This document shows, piece by piece, positions 48,294 through 56,164 of a stretch of DNA of 64,000 nucleotides. Positions within the stretch are counted from its first letter, which is position 1. Every line of letters starts with the position of its first letter. Below the pieces are notes generated by a model, which had not been told where the DNA came from, did no database searches, and saw nothing but the letters and a program-made list of their open reading frames with translations. The DNA is from Streptomyces bicolor (lineage in GTDB: Bacteria; Actinomycetota; Actinomycetes; Streptomycetales; Streptomycetaceae), in NCBI RefSeq assembly GCF_000719285.1, contig NZ_JOFS01000006.1:1-64000 (forward strand). Reading direction: 5' to 3'. The position numbers and the translations under genes are program-made.

Positions 48294-48545
48294 ATGACTC
48301 AGATGACACCGCCGTCGGCGCAGCCCGGCCGGAGCGGCTCTGAAACGGAGCCGCCGTTTCTGTCCCTGCACACCACCGTCGTTCTGCTCACCGCGCTCGT
48401 GCTCGGGCTGGTCGTCGGCGGCCTCACCGCGTTGACGGATATCCCTCCCGCGGGCGCTGTGCTGGCTGGGCTGACCGCGGCCGGCTCTACGGTGCCGGTG
48501 CTGCGCTCGCTGATCGGCCAGCCTCGTGAGCGCTCCGGTTCATGA
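48294..48545 (+). CDS. small two-helix membrane protein
   Basis: An 83-residue protein with two hydrophobic segments ('VVLLTALVLGLVVGGLTAL', 'AGAVLAGLTAAGSTVPVLRSL'). Divergent from the HTH regulator. Holin-like in size and topology but no holin motif; function unknown. The 170 bp after it (48546-48715) hold nothing recognisable. Confidence 0.65.
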   Translation: MTQMTPPSAQPGRSGSETEPPFLSLHTTVVLLTALVLGLVVGGLTALTDIPPAGAVLAGLTAAGSTVPVLRSLIGQPRERSGS

Positions 48546-48715
48546 GCCCGCGATGCCGAGCACCAGGACGCCGACGTCGAGGGTGGTCACGCAGGCGGTC
48601 GTACAGTCCGCCGCCGGCCTGCTGCGCGCCGCCAACCTGCGCGGCCACACACCGAGGCAGCCCTTCCGACGATCCGCGCCGCGCGTATCGAGGGCCTGAC
48701 CGGGGTCGGTCCTTC

Positions 48716-49675
48716 TCAGCGCACCTTGAACTGCGTCCCCGTCCCCTGCAACACATCCGGCCGCACCGCCACCCCATCAACCGTCAGTGTCTCCCCGTAA
48801 ATGTCGGTGAGCCGGATGTCACCCCCGCACCCGCTCCCCTGCTCGGAGAGGAAGTAGTTGTACTCGGTGCGCGGCAACCGGCGCCAGGTGTTGCCGTCGT
48901 GGACCTCCAGGCGGGCCAGGGGATTGCGGTGGCCCACTGCCTGGATGCCGCACCAGTAGCGGCTGGAGCCTGTCTTGTAGCGGATCGAGATGGTGTCCGA
49001 GGTGGTCGGGCTCAGCAGGGTCCAGGTGATGGGGACCTGGCCGGCCGACGGGGTGGCCAGCTTGGCGAACGCCGCGGCGCTCAGGTCGAGTTGGCCGGGG
49101 GCGCAGGGGAGGGGGCATTCGTTGGTGACGCGGACCGTTATCGAGGCGCCGGTTGCGGCCTTGACGCGTATGTACGCCCCGCACGCCTGGGAGGTCTCGT
49201 AGTCGGTGTGGTTCATCGCCGCGGTCATGACGTCGTCGGTCGGGCCGTACAGGCAGGCGCCGTCGCCGTTTCCGGTGTCGTAGAAGGTGGCGACTCCGTC
49301 GTAGGTGACGTTGGGGCGAATGCGGCCTGCCAAGGGGGCGGCTCCTGAGGCGGGTTGGGGAGTCGTCCTCGCTGATGAGCCTGCCTCGGTGGGGGTCGTC
49401 CGAGGCTGGGGAGTGGGCGTGGCAGGCGTTGTGGTGGGTGTGGAGGGCCTGGGCGGCTTCGGCTTACGCGTCGGGTTCGGGCTCGACGGGTTCCGTGGGG
49501 ACGGTGACTGTGTGTCGGCCGCGGGGGTGGGCGTGGCGTGAGCCGCGGTGGGCTTTCCTTCCGGGCGTAGGGCCATGAGCAGGGATGCCGCCAATGCCAC
49601 GGCCGCCACGACCACGGCGGGGACGAGGGCTGCGCGCCACTTGCGGGGGTGTCGGCGGTGGGAAGGGGATGCCAC
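48716..49675 (-). CDS. bacterial expansin (EXLX1-like)
   Basis: A 319-residue protein. After an N-terminal transmembrane/signal segment ('LVPAVVVAAVALAASLLMAL') comes a ~75-residue Pro/Thr linker, then the expansin pair: a double-psi beta-barrel ('GVATFYDTGNGDGACLYGP', 'QACGAYIRVKAATGASITVRVTNECPLPCAPGQLDLS') and a C-terminal CBM63-like domain ('RYWCGIQAVGHRNPLARLEV', 'GSGCGGDIRLTDIYGETL'). The catalytic-like Asp in QLDLS is kept. Bacterial expansins loosen plant cell walls. Next to a pectinase-like gene, this suggests plant interaction. It is divergent from the GH28-like gene. Confidence 0.93.
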   Translation of the reverse strand: MASPSHRRHPRKWRAALVPAVVVAAVALAASLLMALRPEGKPTAAHATPTPAADTQSPSPRNPSSPNPTRKPKPPRPSTPTTTPATPTPQPRTTPTEAGSSARTTPQPASGAAPLAGRIRPNVTYDGVATFYDTGNGDGACLYGPTDDVMTAAMNHTDYETSQACGAYIRVKAATGASITVRVTNECPLPCAPGQLDLSAAAFAKLATPSAGQVPITWTLLSPTTSDTISIRYKTGSSRYWCGIQAVGHRNPLARLEVHDGNTWRRLPRTEYNYFLSEQGSGCGGDIRLTDIYGETLTVDGVAVRPDVLQGTGTQFKVR

Positions 49676-49916
49676 GGGTGAGTCCTTACGTGGTTCGGCG
49701 GACGCAGAGCGCGGGCTCCGGTGGGTCCCGGCAGGGGCCGCACACGTATCGGTGGTCGCCGGAGCCGAAAAGGTTGCCGGGGTTCGCGTCGGTCACCCGG
49801 GTGCGCTGCGGGCGGCCTTCGGCGGGCGTACTTCTGCGGTGGCGTCGGTTTCGAAAGCGGCCCCGACGGTCGTTCAGTCCATGGGGTCCGAACTCGTGGC
49901 TCTTCCCCGAGGATTG

Positions 49917-50076
49917 GTGGCAACCGGTTGCCACTAGCGGCTGGGCCGGCCTCCCCATAGTTTCGAAAACTGGTCATTCCTCTTGACCCGGACTTCCGCG
50001 AAGTCACAGGATCGGCCCGCTTGTATCCGTTCCATCTGCCTGCCCGCCGCCTCCCCCACCCGCCAACAACCGGTTG
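49917..50076 (+). promoter_or_regulatory. two LacI-type operators before the GH28-like gene
   Basis: GTGGCAACCGGTTGCCAC is a perfect 18-bp palindrome at 49917-49934. A second CAACCGGTTG core lies at 50067-50076, within ACAACCGGTTGCCAACG. Both have the central CCGG and flanking GGCAA typical of LacI-family sites. They flank the presumed promoter 30-190 bp upstream of the start at 50106. The rest of the 430-bp gap to 49675 holds no gene I can support. Confidence 0.8.
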
Positions 50077-50105
50077 CCAACGCGGCAACGCCACGAGGAG
50101 CCCTC

Positions 50106-51674
50106 ATGACCTCACCCCTCTCCCGCCGATCCACCCTCCAGGCCGCCGGCGTCCTCGCGGCCACCGGTCTGGTGAGCAGCGTCGCCGGTACGGCCAACGC
50201 CGCCACCGGCAGCGTGGCCACCGGTACCGCCTCCACGGAAGAGGCCACCGGGGACGCGGGAAACGCGGGGGACATCGTTGTCATCCACCCCGCGCTCCCC
50301 TCCGTCCCGGTCAACAACTCCTTCACCGTCAAGGTTCGGACCCCCGGCGGGAGTTGGCAGAGAGTCGGCGCCTACCTGGCCAAGCTGCCCCTGATCGATC
50401 CCGTCACCGGCAGCAACCGGGCGCAGAACTCCTCCTTCGCCGCCTTCGACTTCTCCGGCACCGTCGAGGTCGAGGTCACCTACAACCCGGGCGGCGTGGG
50501 GAAGTTCCGGGTTCGGCCGGACTCGTACGGGATCACGCCCGAGGTGCTCGGCAGCACCGCGCGCTTCACCCTGGACCGGCCCCGCAATGTCGTCGTCCAG
50601 GTCGACGACAAGGTCTTCGACTGCCTGCATCTGCTCGCGAACCCGGTCGAGCGGAACGCGCCCGCCGAGGGCGACAAGAACGTCATGTACTTCGGGCCCG
50701 GTCTGCACACCCACCCCGACCGGACGCTGCGCGTGCCGAGCAACACCACCGTCCACCTCGCCGCCGGGGCCGTCCTCACCTCCCAGGTCGTCTTCGAGAA
50801 CGTGGAGAACTCCCGGCTGGTCGGGCGCGGCGTGCTCTACAACTCCGCCGTCGGCGCGGTCTTCGTCCGCCAGTGCCAGAACGTCACGTTCGACGGGATC
50901 ACGATCCTCAACCCCCGGTACGAGAACATCCGGGTCGCCGAGTCCGAGAACCTGAAGATCAAGAACGTGCGCGCCTTCAGCCACCAGGGCTGGGGTGACG
51001 GCATCCAGCTCTACTGCTCCGAGAACGTCACGGTCGACGGCTGCTTCCTGCGTACGTCCGACGACTGCATCGCCCTCTACACCCACCGCTGGGACTTCTA
51101 CGGCGACACCCGCAACATCACCGTCAGGAACTGCTCCCTGTGGGCCGACGTCGCCCACCCGATCAACATCGGCATCCACGGCAACGCCGACCCGAACGCC
51201 CCCGAGATGCTGGAGAACCTGCGCTTCGAGAACATCGACATCCTCGACCACCGTGAGCCGCAGGTCCTCTACCAGGGCGCCATCGCCTTCATGGTCGGCG
51301 ACAACAACCTCGTGCGGGACGTGAAGTTCGACAACATCCGTGTCGAGGACTTCCGTTGGGGCCAGCTCGTCCACATGCGGCTGACCAACAACCCGAAGTG
51401 GAACCTGGCGGCCGGTCGCGGCATCGAGAACGTCTACATCAAGGACCTGACCTACAACGGCAAGAACGCCGGCCTCTCGGTCATCGCCGGCCTCGGCGAG
51501 GACCGCCTCATCAAGGACGTCACCTTCGAGAACCTCCGCGTCAACGGCAGGGTCATCGCCGACAGCACCGGCAAGCCGAGGTGGTACCTGGCCTCCGACG
51601 GCGTGCCCATGTTCGTCAACGAGTACGTGCGGAACCTTCGCTTCCTGACCACCGAGGAGGCTGCGGCTATGTAG
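50106..51674 (+). CDS. secreted GH28-like parallel beta-helix protein
   Basis: A 522-residue protein. GAGGAG precedes the ATG at 50106. It has a Tat-type signal (SRRSTLQAAG), a jelly-roll-like N-terminal domain and a right-handed parallel beta-helix with GH28-like signatures: 'GWGDGIQLYCSENVTVDGCFLRTSDDCIAL' and 'INIGIHGN', where GH28 has NTD, DDC and GHG. The DD pair is kept, and IHGN replaces the usual GHG. Probably a pectin- or rhamnogalacturonan-active exo-enzyme. LacI-type operators lie upstream; the expansin gene is divergent. Confidence 0.85.
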   Translation: MTSPLSRRSTLQAAGVLAATGLVSSVAGTANAATGSVATGTASTEEATGDAGNAGDIVVIHPALPSVPVNNSFTVKVRTPGGSWQRVGAYLAKLPLIDPVTGSNRAQNSSFAAFDFSGTVEVEVTYNPGGVGKFRVRPDSYGITPEVLGSTARFTLDRPRNVVVQVDDKVFDCLHLLANPVERNAPAEGDKNVMYFGPGLHTHPDRTLRVPSNTTVHLAAGAVLTSQVVFENVENSRLVGRGVLYNSAVGAVFVRQCQNVTFDGITILNPRYENIRVAESENLKIKNVRAFSHQGWGDGIQLYCSENVTVDGCFLRTSDDCIALYTHRWDFYGDTRNITVRNCSLWADVAHPINIGIHGNADPNAPEMLENLRFENIDILDHREPQVLYQGAIAFMVGDNNLVRDVKFDNIRVEDFRWGQLVHMRLTNNPKWNLAAGRGIENVYIKDLTYNGKNAGLSVIAGLGEDRLIKDVTFENLRVNGRVIADSTGKPRWYLASDGVPMFVNEYVRNLRFLTTEEAAAM

Positions 51675-51797
51675 CCACCGCCCGGTGCCCGGCTGAAAAT
51701 TCCTGGCGCATCGCGGGCGAGTGGCGTTACGCTCGCCCGCGATGACGACTCATTCTGTTCACAGATTGGGGGTCCCGTCCGCGCAAGGTGAGTGCTG

Positions 51798-53297
51798 ATG
51801 GGCACTCAGATCGCGAACGGGGAATCCCGGCTCTCGCAACGTTCTTCGTTGCCTTCCTTCTGGCCGCGTGTGCGTGCGTTCGCCGTGCCGGCCTCCGTGA
51901 TCGAGACCGCTACCGCCCGTCGGATGGCGGGTGACTGGGCTGGGGCGTGTGCCGCCGCCGGTTTCGATGTCGATCTCAATCTGCGTTCCGTGGGGCGTGA
52001 CTACGGGCGGGAAATCGCCGGGCGGATCCGGGGGGATCTGCGGAGTCTCGCACCTGACCTGTTGCGTTGGCACATGCCGCGGATCGCTCCCGACGGGCTG
52101 CTGCGGCCGGGGCTGACTCTCACGCTGGCCACGTACGGCACCGGGGCGCGGGAGGGCCGACAGCCGCTGCATCTCGTGGTGCGGACTCCGCCCGCTTGGG
52201 CCGATGCCGGTCAGCGGATCAGCCTCGCCCTGTGGGACGGGGGCGGGGGCTGTCGGCATCCCCATCCGCATCCCCATCCTCATCCCCGGCCCAATCGGCG
52301 GTTCCGGGTCGATCTGCACCGGCATCTGTGGGATGCGGGTCGGACCGATGAGCTACGGCTGCGGGCCGGGGGGTTCGAGAGCTCCGGCGATGAGCAGCCT
52401 GCGCTGGTTCCGGGGCCGGTGAGGAGCCTGTCGTACTGGCGCAGCTGTGCCGTTGACCGGTGGGCCGACGAGGCGCGGATGCTCTTGCGTGCCGAGGGGC
52501 TGTCCGGTGGCGGTGCTGTGCTCGTGCGGTTGCGGGGACGGCATCGGCTGGTTCTGGAGGTGGGGGAGGGGGCGGAACGCAGTGACGGCTCGCCCGCGCT
52601 GCGGATCGCGGCGTCCTCCGGGGGCCGTGCCTCCGCTCTGCCCGTCCTCCCCGACGCCGCCACCTGGGTCCTTCCCGACCTGGAGTTGCTCCGCACGGGG
52701 CTCATCGACGCCGGTCGGCTGCATCCGTTGGTCGCCTCCGCCCTCGTACCGGATCATTCGCCTCCGCCTGGGCCGTCCCCGGCCTCGGACCCGGCAGTGC
52801 GGCCCCGGCTCGTCGATTGTCGTGGAGCGCGGCATCGGATCGGGCTCGTCGACGGCGTACTGGCTCCGTTGGACCACGATCCGGAAGAGGTGCGGCGGGA
52901 GGATCTGCTGGCCGCGCTGACCGGTACGCCGCTGCCCTGCCTGCAGGCCATCGACGAGGCGCACCGCCGACCGGACTGTCTGCCCGACGTTCGCGAACGC
53001 CTCGACCACGGTGACATCGCCGGTGCGCTGGCCGTCGTCGAGGGGCTGCTGGGGCCCGACGCGGTGCTGCGGGACGGTGCGTTGCGGGACGAGCTGGAGG
53101 CTGTGGCTCGGCGGCGGATCACGTACGGGCTGTTCAGGGCCGGGTTGATCGGGCCGGGGCCGGTTCGGGTTCGTTACGACGAGCGGGCCGGCCGGCCACC
53201 CCAGTACCGGGCGCATCCGCGTAACGCGCTCCTGCCCGAACCTCGCCATGCCGCCCACGCCGCCCACGCCGCACGACGCGACAGGGCCTTCTTCTGA
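51798..53297 (+). CDS. hypothetical protein, first gene of a MoxR-VWA system
   Basis: A ~499-residue protein from ATG 51798 (GTG 51792 also possible). No family is recognised. It has a His-Pro dipeptide run ('HPHPHPHPHPRPNRR') near residue 155, several Trp/Arg-rich segments ('WADAGQRISLALWDGGG', 'LSYWRSCAVDRWADEARML') and a helical C-terminus ending in repeated AAHAAHAARR. It precedes a MoxR ATPase and a VWA protein on the same strand. Three-gene sets of this kind (unknown protein, MoxR, VWA) recur in actinobacteria; the first protein is often the least conserved and may be the effector or substrate. Confidence 0.75.
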   Translation: MGTQIANGESRLSQRSSLPSFWPRVRAFAVPASVIETATARRMAGDWAGACAAAGFDVDLNLRSVGRDYGREIAGRIRGDLRSLAPDLLRWHMPRIAPDGLLRPGLTLTLATYGTGAREGRQPLHLVVRTPPAWADAGQRISLALWDGGGGCRHPHPHPHPHPRPNRRFRVDLHRHLWDAGRTDELRLRAGGFESSGDEQPALVPGPVRSLSYWRSCAVDRWADEARMLLRAEGLSGGGAVLVRLRGRHRLVLEVGEGAERSDGSPALRIAASSGGRASALPVLPDAATWVLPDLELLRTGLIDAGRLHPLVASALVPDHSPPPGPSPASDPAVRPRLVDCRGARHRIGLVDGVLAPLDHDPEEVRREDLLAALTGTPLPCLQAIDEAHRRPDCLPDVRERLDHGDIAGALAVVEGLLGPDAVLRDGALRDELEAVARRRITYGLFRAGLIGPGPVRVRYDERAGRPPQYRAHPRNALLPEPRHAAHAAHAARRDRAFF

Positions 53298-53321
53298 CCT
53301 GCGCCGCACGGCACTGGCCCG

Positions 53322-53418
53322 ACCCGCTTCATACGACTTCCCGCCACCCGCTTCGTACGACTTCCCGCCACCCGCTTCGTGCGACTTCCCGCCAACCCGC
53401 TTCATACGACTTCCCACG
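53322..53418 (+). repeat. four tandem 24-25 bp repeats
   Basis: Units of the form ACCCGCTTCRTACGACTTCC plus CGCC repeat four times head to tail (starts 53322, 53346, 53370, 53395). The units differ at one to three positions, and one has an extra A. They lie in the gap between the hypothetical gene and the MoxR gene. No spacers, so not CRISPR. Confidence 0.88.
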
Positions 53419-53462
53419 GCCCCGGGGACCTGCCGTCCCCCCGCACCCCACAGGTGACCCAT

Positions 53463-54707
53463 ATGCCCACAAGCGCCCGGAACCACCACCCCGCCCCCTC
53501 CCAACTCGACATCGCCGCCGACCTGTTGGCCCTCCTCCACGACACCGCCACCGAACCCCGCCCCGACACCCAACTGGAAGCCCTCACCCTGGCCGTCGCC
53601 GCCGATCTGCCCGTTCTCCTCTGGGGTGAGCCGGGGATCGGCAAGACCGCTGCCCTCACTCAGCTCGCCGCCGCCCTGGATCTCCCCCTGACCACGGTGA
53701 TCGCCAGCGTCCATGAGCCGTCCGACTTCTCGGGGCTGCCCGTCGTCGGGGACGACCCCGCGGAGCAGGGCGTTCCGATGGCTCCGCCGGACTGGGCCGT
53801 ACGGCTGGTGAAGGCCGGGCGGGGGCTGCTGTTCCTGGACGAGTTGTCCACCGCGCCGCCGGCCGTGCAGGCCGCGCTGTTGCGGCTCGTGCTGGAGCGG
53901 AGGGTCGGGGCGTTGCGGCTGCCGCCGGGCGTACGGATCGTGGCCGCCGCCAACCCGCGGTCCTCGGCGGCCGACGGCTGGGAGCTGAGCGCGCCGCTCG
54001 CCAACCGGTTCGTGCATCTGCAGTGGGCCCACGACCACGAGGTCGTCGTACGAGGACTCGGCGGGACCTGGCCACGGGCCACCCTGCCGCGGCTCGACCC
54101 GGAGAAGCTGGCGCAGGCCGTGGAGTTCGCCCGGCGTGCGGTCTGCGGGCTGCTCTCCGGGCGGCCGGGGCTCGTGCACCGGCTGCCCAGCAGTGAGACG
54201 CGGCGCGGTGGACCGTGGCCCTCGCCCCGGAGTTGGGAGATGACGCAGCGGCTCATCGCGTTCGCCACCGCCGCCGGGTCCTCGCGGGATGTGCTCTCGC
54301 TGCTGGTCAGGGGCACCGTGGGAGACGGGCCGGGGCTGGAGCTGCTGGCGAGTGTGGACCGGATGGATCTGCCGGATCCCGAGCTGCTGCTCGCCGATCC
54401 GGCGGGTGCCGTGCTGCCGGAGCGGGGGGATCTGCGCCAGGCCGTGCTCGACGGGGTGGTGGAGGCGGTACGGGCGCGTCCGGAGAAGGCGCGTTGGGAC
54501 GCGGCGTGGGCGCTGCTGGTACGGGCCCTGGAGGGCGGGGCTCCGGACCTCGTCGTCGTTCCCGCGTCCACCCTCGCGTCGCTGCGCCGGGAGGACTGGG
54601 ACGTGCCCGCGTCCATCGAGCGGCTCGCCGGGGTCGTGTCCCTGTCCCGGCGAGCGGATCGGGTGGCGGACCGGACGGCGGCGGCCGCGGGGAAGGTGGG
54701 GCGATGA
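53463..54707 (+). CDS. MoxR-type AAA+ ATPase
   Basis: A 414-residue protein from ATG 53463 behind AGGTGA. Walker A 'LLWGEPGIGKTAALTQLA', Walker B 'GLLFLDELSTAPPAVQAALL', sensor 1 'RIVAAANPRSSAA' and 'LSAPLANRFVHLQW' are the MoxR signature. MoxR ATPases work with VWA proteins as chaperone-like machines. Its stop overlaps the VWA gene start (ATGA at 54704). Confidence 0.93.
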   Translation: MPTSARNHHPAPSQLDIAADLLALLHDTATEPRPDTQLEALTLAVAADLPVLLWGEPGIGKTAALTQLAAALDLPLTTVIASVHEPSDFSGLPVVGDDPAEQGVPMAPPDWAVRLVKAGRGLLFLDELSTAPPAVQAALLRLVLERRVGALRLPPGVRIVAAANPRSSAADGWELSAPLANRFVHLQWAHDHEVVVRGLGGTWPRATLPRLDPEKLAQAVEFARRAVCGLLSGRPGLVHRLPSSETRRGGPWPSPRSWEMTQRLIAFATAAGSSRDVLSLLVRGTVGDGPGLELLASVDRMDLPDPELLLADPAGAVLPERGDLRQAVLDGVVEAVRARPEKARWDAAWALLVRALEGGAPDLVVVPASTLASLRREDWDVPASIERLAGVVSLSRRADRVADRTAAAAGKVGR

Positions 54708-55987
54708 GCACCGACACTCCCGAGGCTCCGGGAAGGACGCCCCGCCCCCTCGACCGCGACAAACTCTTCGCCGCCCGCCTCCACGCCGCCCGCGTCCGCC
54801 CGTACCTGGCCACCGCCCTTTTCGCCCTGCACGTCGTGGAGTCCCGGCACGTGCCGACGATGGCCGTCGACCGGTACTGGCGGTGCTACGTCTCGCCCGC
54901 CTTCGTGGACCGTATGCCGGTGGAGGAGCTGGCAGGCGTGTGGGTGCACGAGGTGTCGCATCTGCTGCGGGACCATCACGGGCGCAGTGATCGCGTGGCG
55001 CGCGAGCGCGGGCTGACGGGTCCGGGGGAGCGGCTGCGGATGAACATCGCCGCGGACTGCGAGATCAACGACGACGTGTACGGGGAGGGGCTCGCCCGGC
55101 CCGAGGGCGCCGTCGAGCCACAGACCCTGATGCTGCGCGACGGCGAGCTGATGGAGGACTACCTGCGGCAGTTCCGGCTCGGGCCGCGCACCCAGGACCT
55201 GGCCTGGCTGGACTGCGGCAGCGGTGCCGACGGGCTGGAGCGGGAGTGGGACCTGGGGGCGGACGGCGCGCACGGGCTCAGCGCGCAGGAACGGGACGCC
55301 GTCCGGTTCCGGGTGGCGCAGGGCATCACCGGGCGGCCGGGCAGCGCCTCGGCCGGGTGGCGGCGGTGGGCGGAGGAGGTCTTCCATCCGCCGCAGCCCT
55401 GGCGGGAGTTGCTGGGGGCGGCGGTCCGCTCGGCGGCCTCGGGGCCGGGTGCCGGTGAGGACTACACGTACGGCCGTCCCTCGCGCCGCTCGGCCTCGGT
55501 GCCGGGCGCCGTCCTGCCGAGCCTGCGGCGCAGACCGCCGCGCGTCAGCGTCGTCGTCGACACCTCCGGCTCGGTCAGCGACGCCGAGCTGGGCAGCGCG
55601 CTGCTGGAGGTCGCCGCGATCTCCCGTGCCGTGGGCGGGCGGCGCGATCTGGTCAGCGTCGTGCCGTGCGACGCGGCGGCCGGGGGCGTGCACCGGCTGT
55701 GCCGTGCCGAGGGGATACCGCTGGTGGGAGGCGGGGGCACGGATCTGCGCGCGGGCTTCGCCAGGGCGCTGCGGACGCGGCCCAAGCCCGATGTCGTCGT
55801 CGCCCTGACGGACGGCCAGACACCGTGGCCGAGCACGCAACCACCGTGCCGGACGGTCGTGGGGCTGTTCCCCCGGCAGTGGGCGACCGGGTCGTGGGAC
55901 GAGAACGATCCGGAGTACGTGCCGGACTCGCCGCCGGCGTGGGCCCGTGTGGTCGAGATCGGGGCGGGCGGCGGCACGGGACGGTGA
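54704..55987 (+). CDS. VWA-like metallopeptidase-type protein (DUF2201)
   Basis: A 427-residue protein. The N-terminal domain has a zinc-peptidase HExxH motif ('VWVHEVSHLLRDHHGRSD') with 'AADCEINDDV' after it, and the C-terminal VWA-like domain has the MIDAS start 'VVVDTSGSVSDAELG' and 'GGTDLRAGF'. This combination is the DUF2201 family, which is encoded with MoxR ATPases. It may couple metal-dependent binding or cleavage to the ATPase; substrate unknown. Coupled by overlap to MoxR. Confidence 0.92.
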   Translation: MSTDTPEAPGRTPRPLDRDKLFAARLHAARVRPYLATALFALHVVESRHVPTMAVDRYWRCYVSPAFVDRMPVEELAGVWVHEVSHLLRDHHGRSDRVARERGLTGPGERLRMNIAADCEINDDVYGEGLARPEGAVEPQTLMLRDGELMEDYLRQFRLGPRTQDLAWLDCGSGADGLEREWDLGADGAHGLSAQERDAVRFRVAQGITGRPGSASAGWRRWAEEVFHPPQPWRELLGAAVRSAASGPGAGEDYTYGRPSRRSASVPGAVLPSLRRRPPRVSVVVDTSGSVSDAELGSALLEVAAISRAVGGRRDLVSVVPCDAAAGGVHRLCRAEGIPLVGGGGTDLRAGFARALRTRPKPDVVVALTDGQTPWPSTQPPCRTVVGLFPRQWATGSWDENDPEYVPDSPPAWARVVEIGAGGGTGR

Positions 55988-56052
55988 GACCGCACCGGCC
56001 GACCGTTCACGCACCCCCACCCGTAGTCCCCCCGACTGACACCCCCACCACC

Positions 56053-56074
56053 CCGTACTGCGTTCTCAGTACGG
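56053..56074. promoter_or_regulatory. palindromic operator upstream of the MMPL gene
   Basis: CCGTACTG (56053-56060) is a perfect inverted match to CAGTACGG (56067-56074) around CGTTCT, 90 bp before the MMPL start. The site has the size of a TetR- or MarR-type operator. No candidate regulator gene is adjacent. Confidence 0.65.
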
Positions 56075-56164
56075 CGGATTGTCGGCACCCGCACGACGAC
56101 GCGGCACCCCCGCTCCCGACAGCCTGGGATCACGTTCGAGTCCCAGATGTGGAGACCCCCTGCC

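Noticed and set aside
48542..49348. Plus-strand frame overlapping the expansin gene
   Set aside because: Arg/Pro-rich antisense shadow of a well-supported expansin.
49686..49796. Short Cys-containing frame (about 36 codons, minus strand) in the expansin/GH28 gap
   Set aside because: Contains a plausible 'YVCGPC' motif, but there is no clear ribosome binding site and no support beyond the open frame.
53322..53418. CRISPR array
   Set aside because: The units are contiguous without unique spacers, and there are no cas genes.
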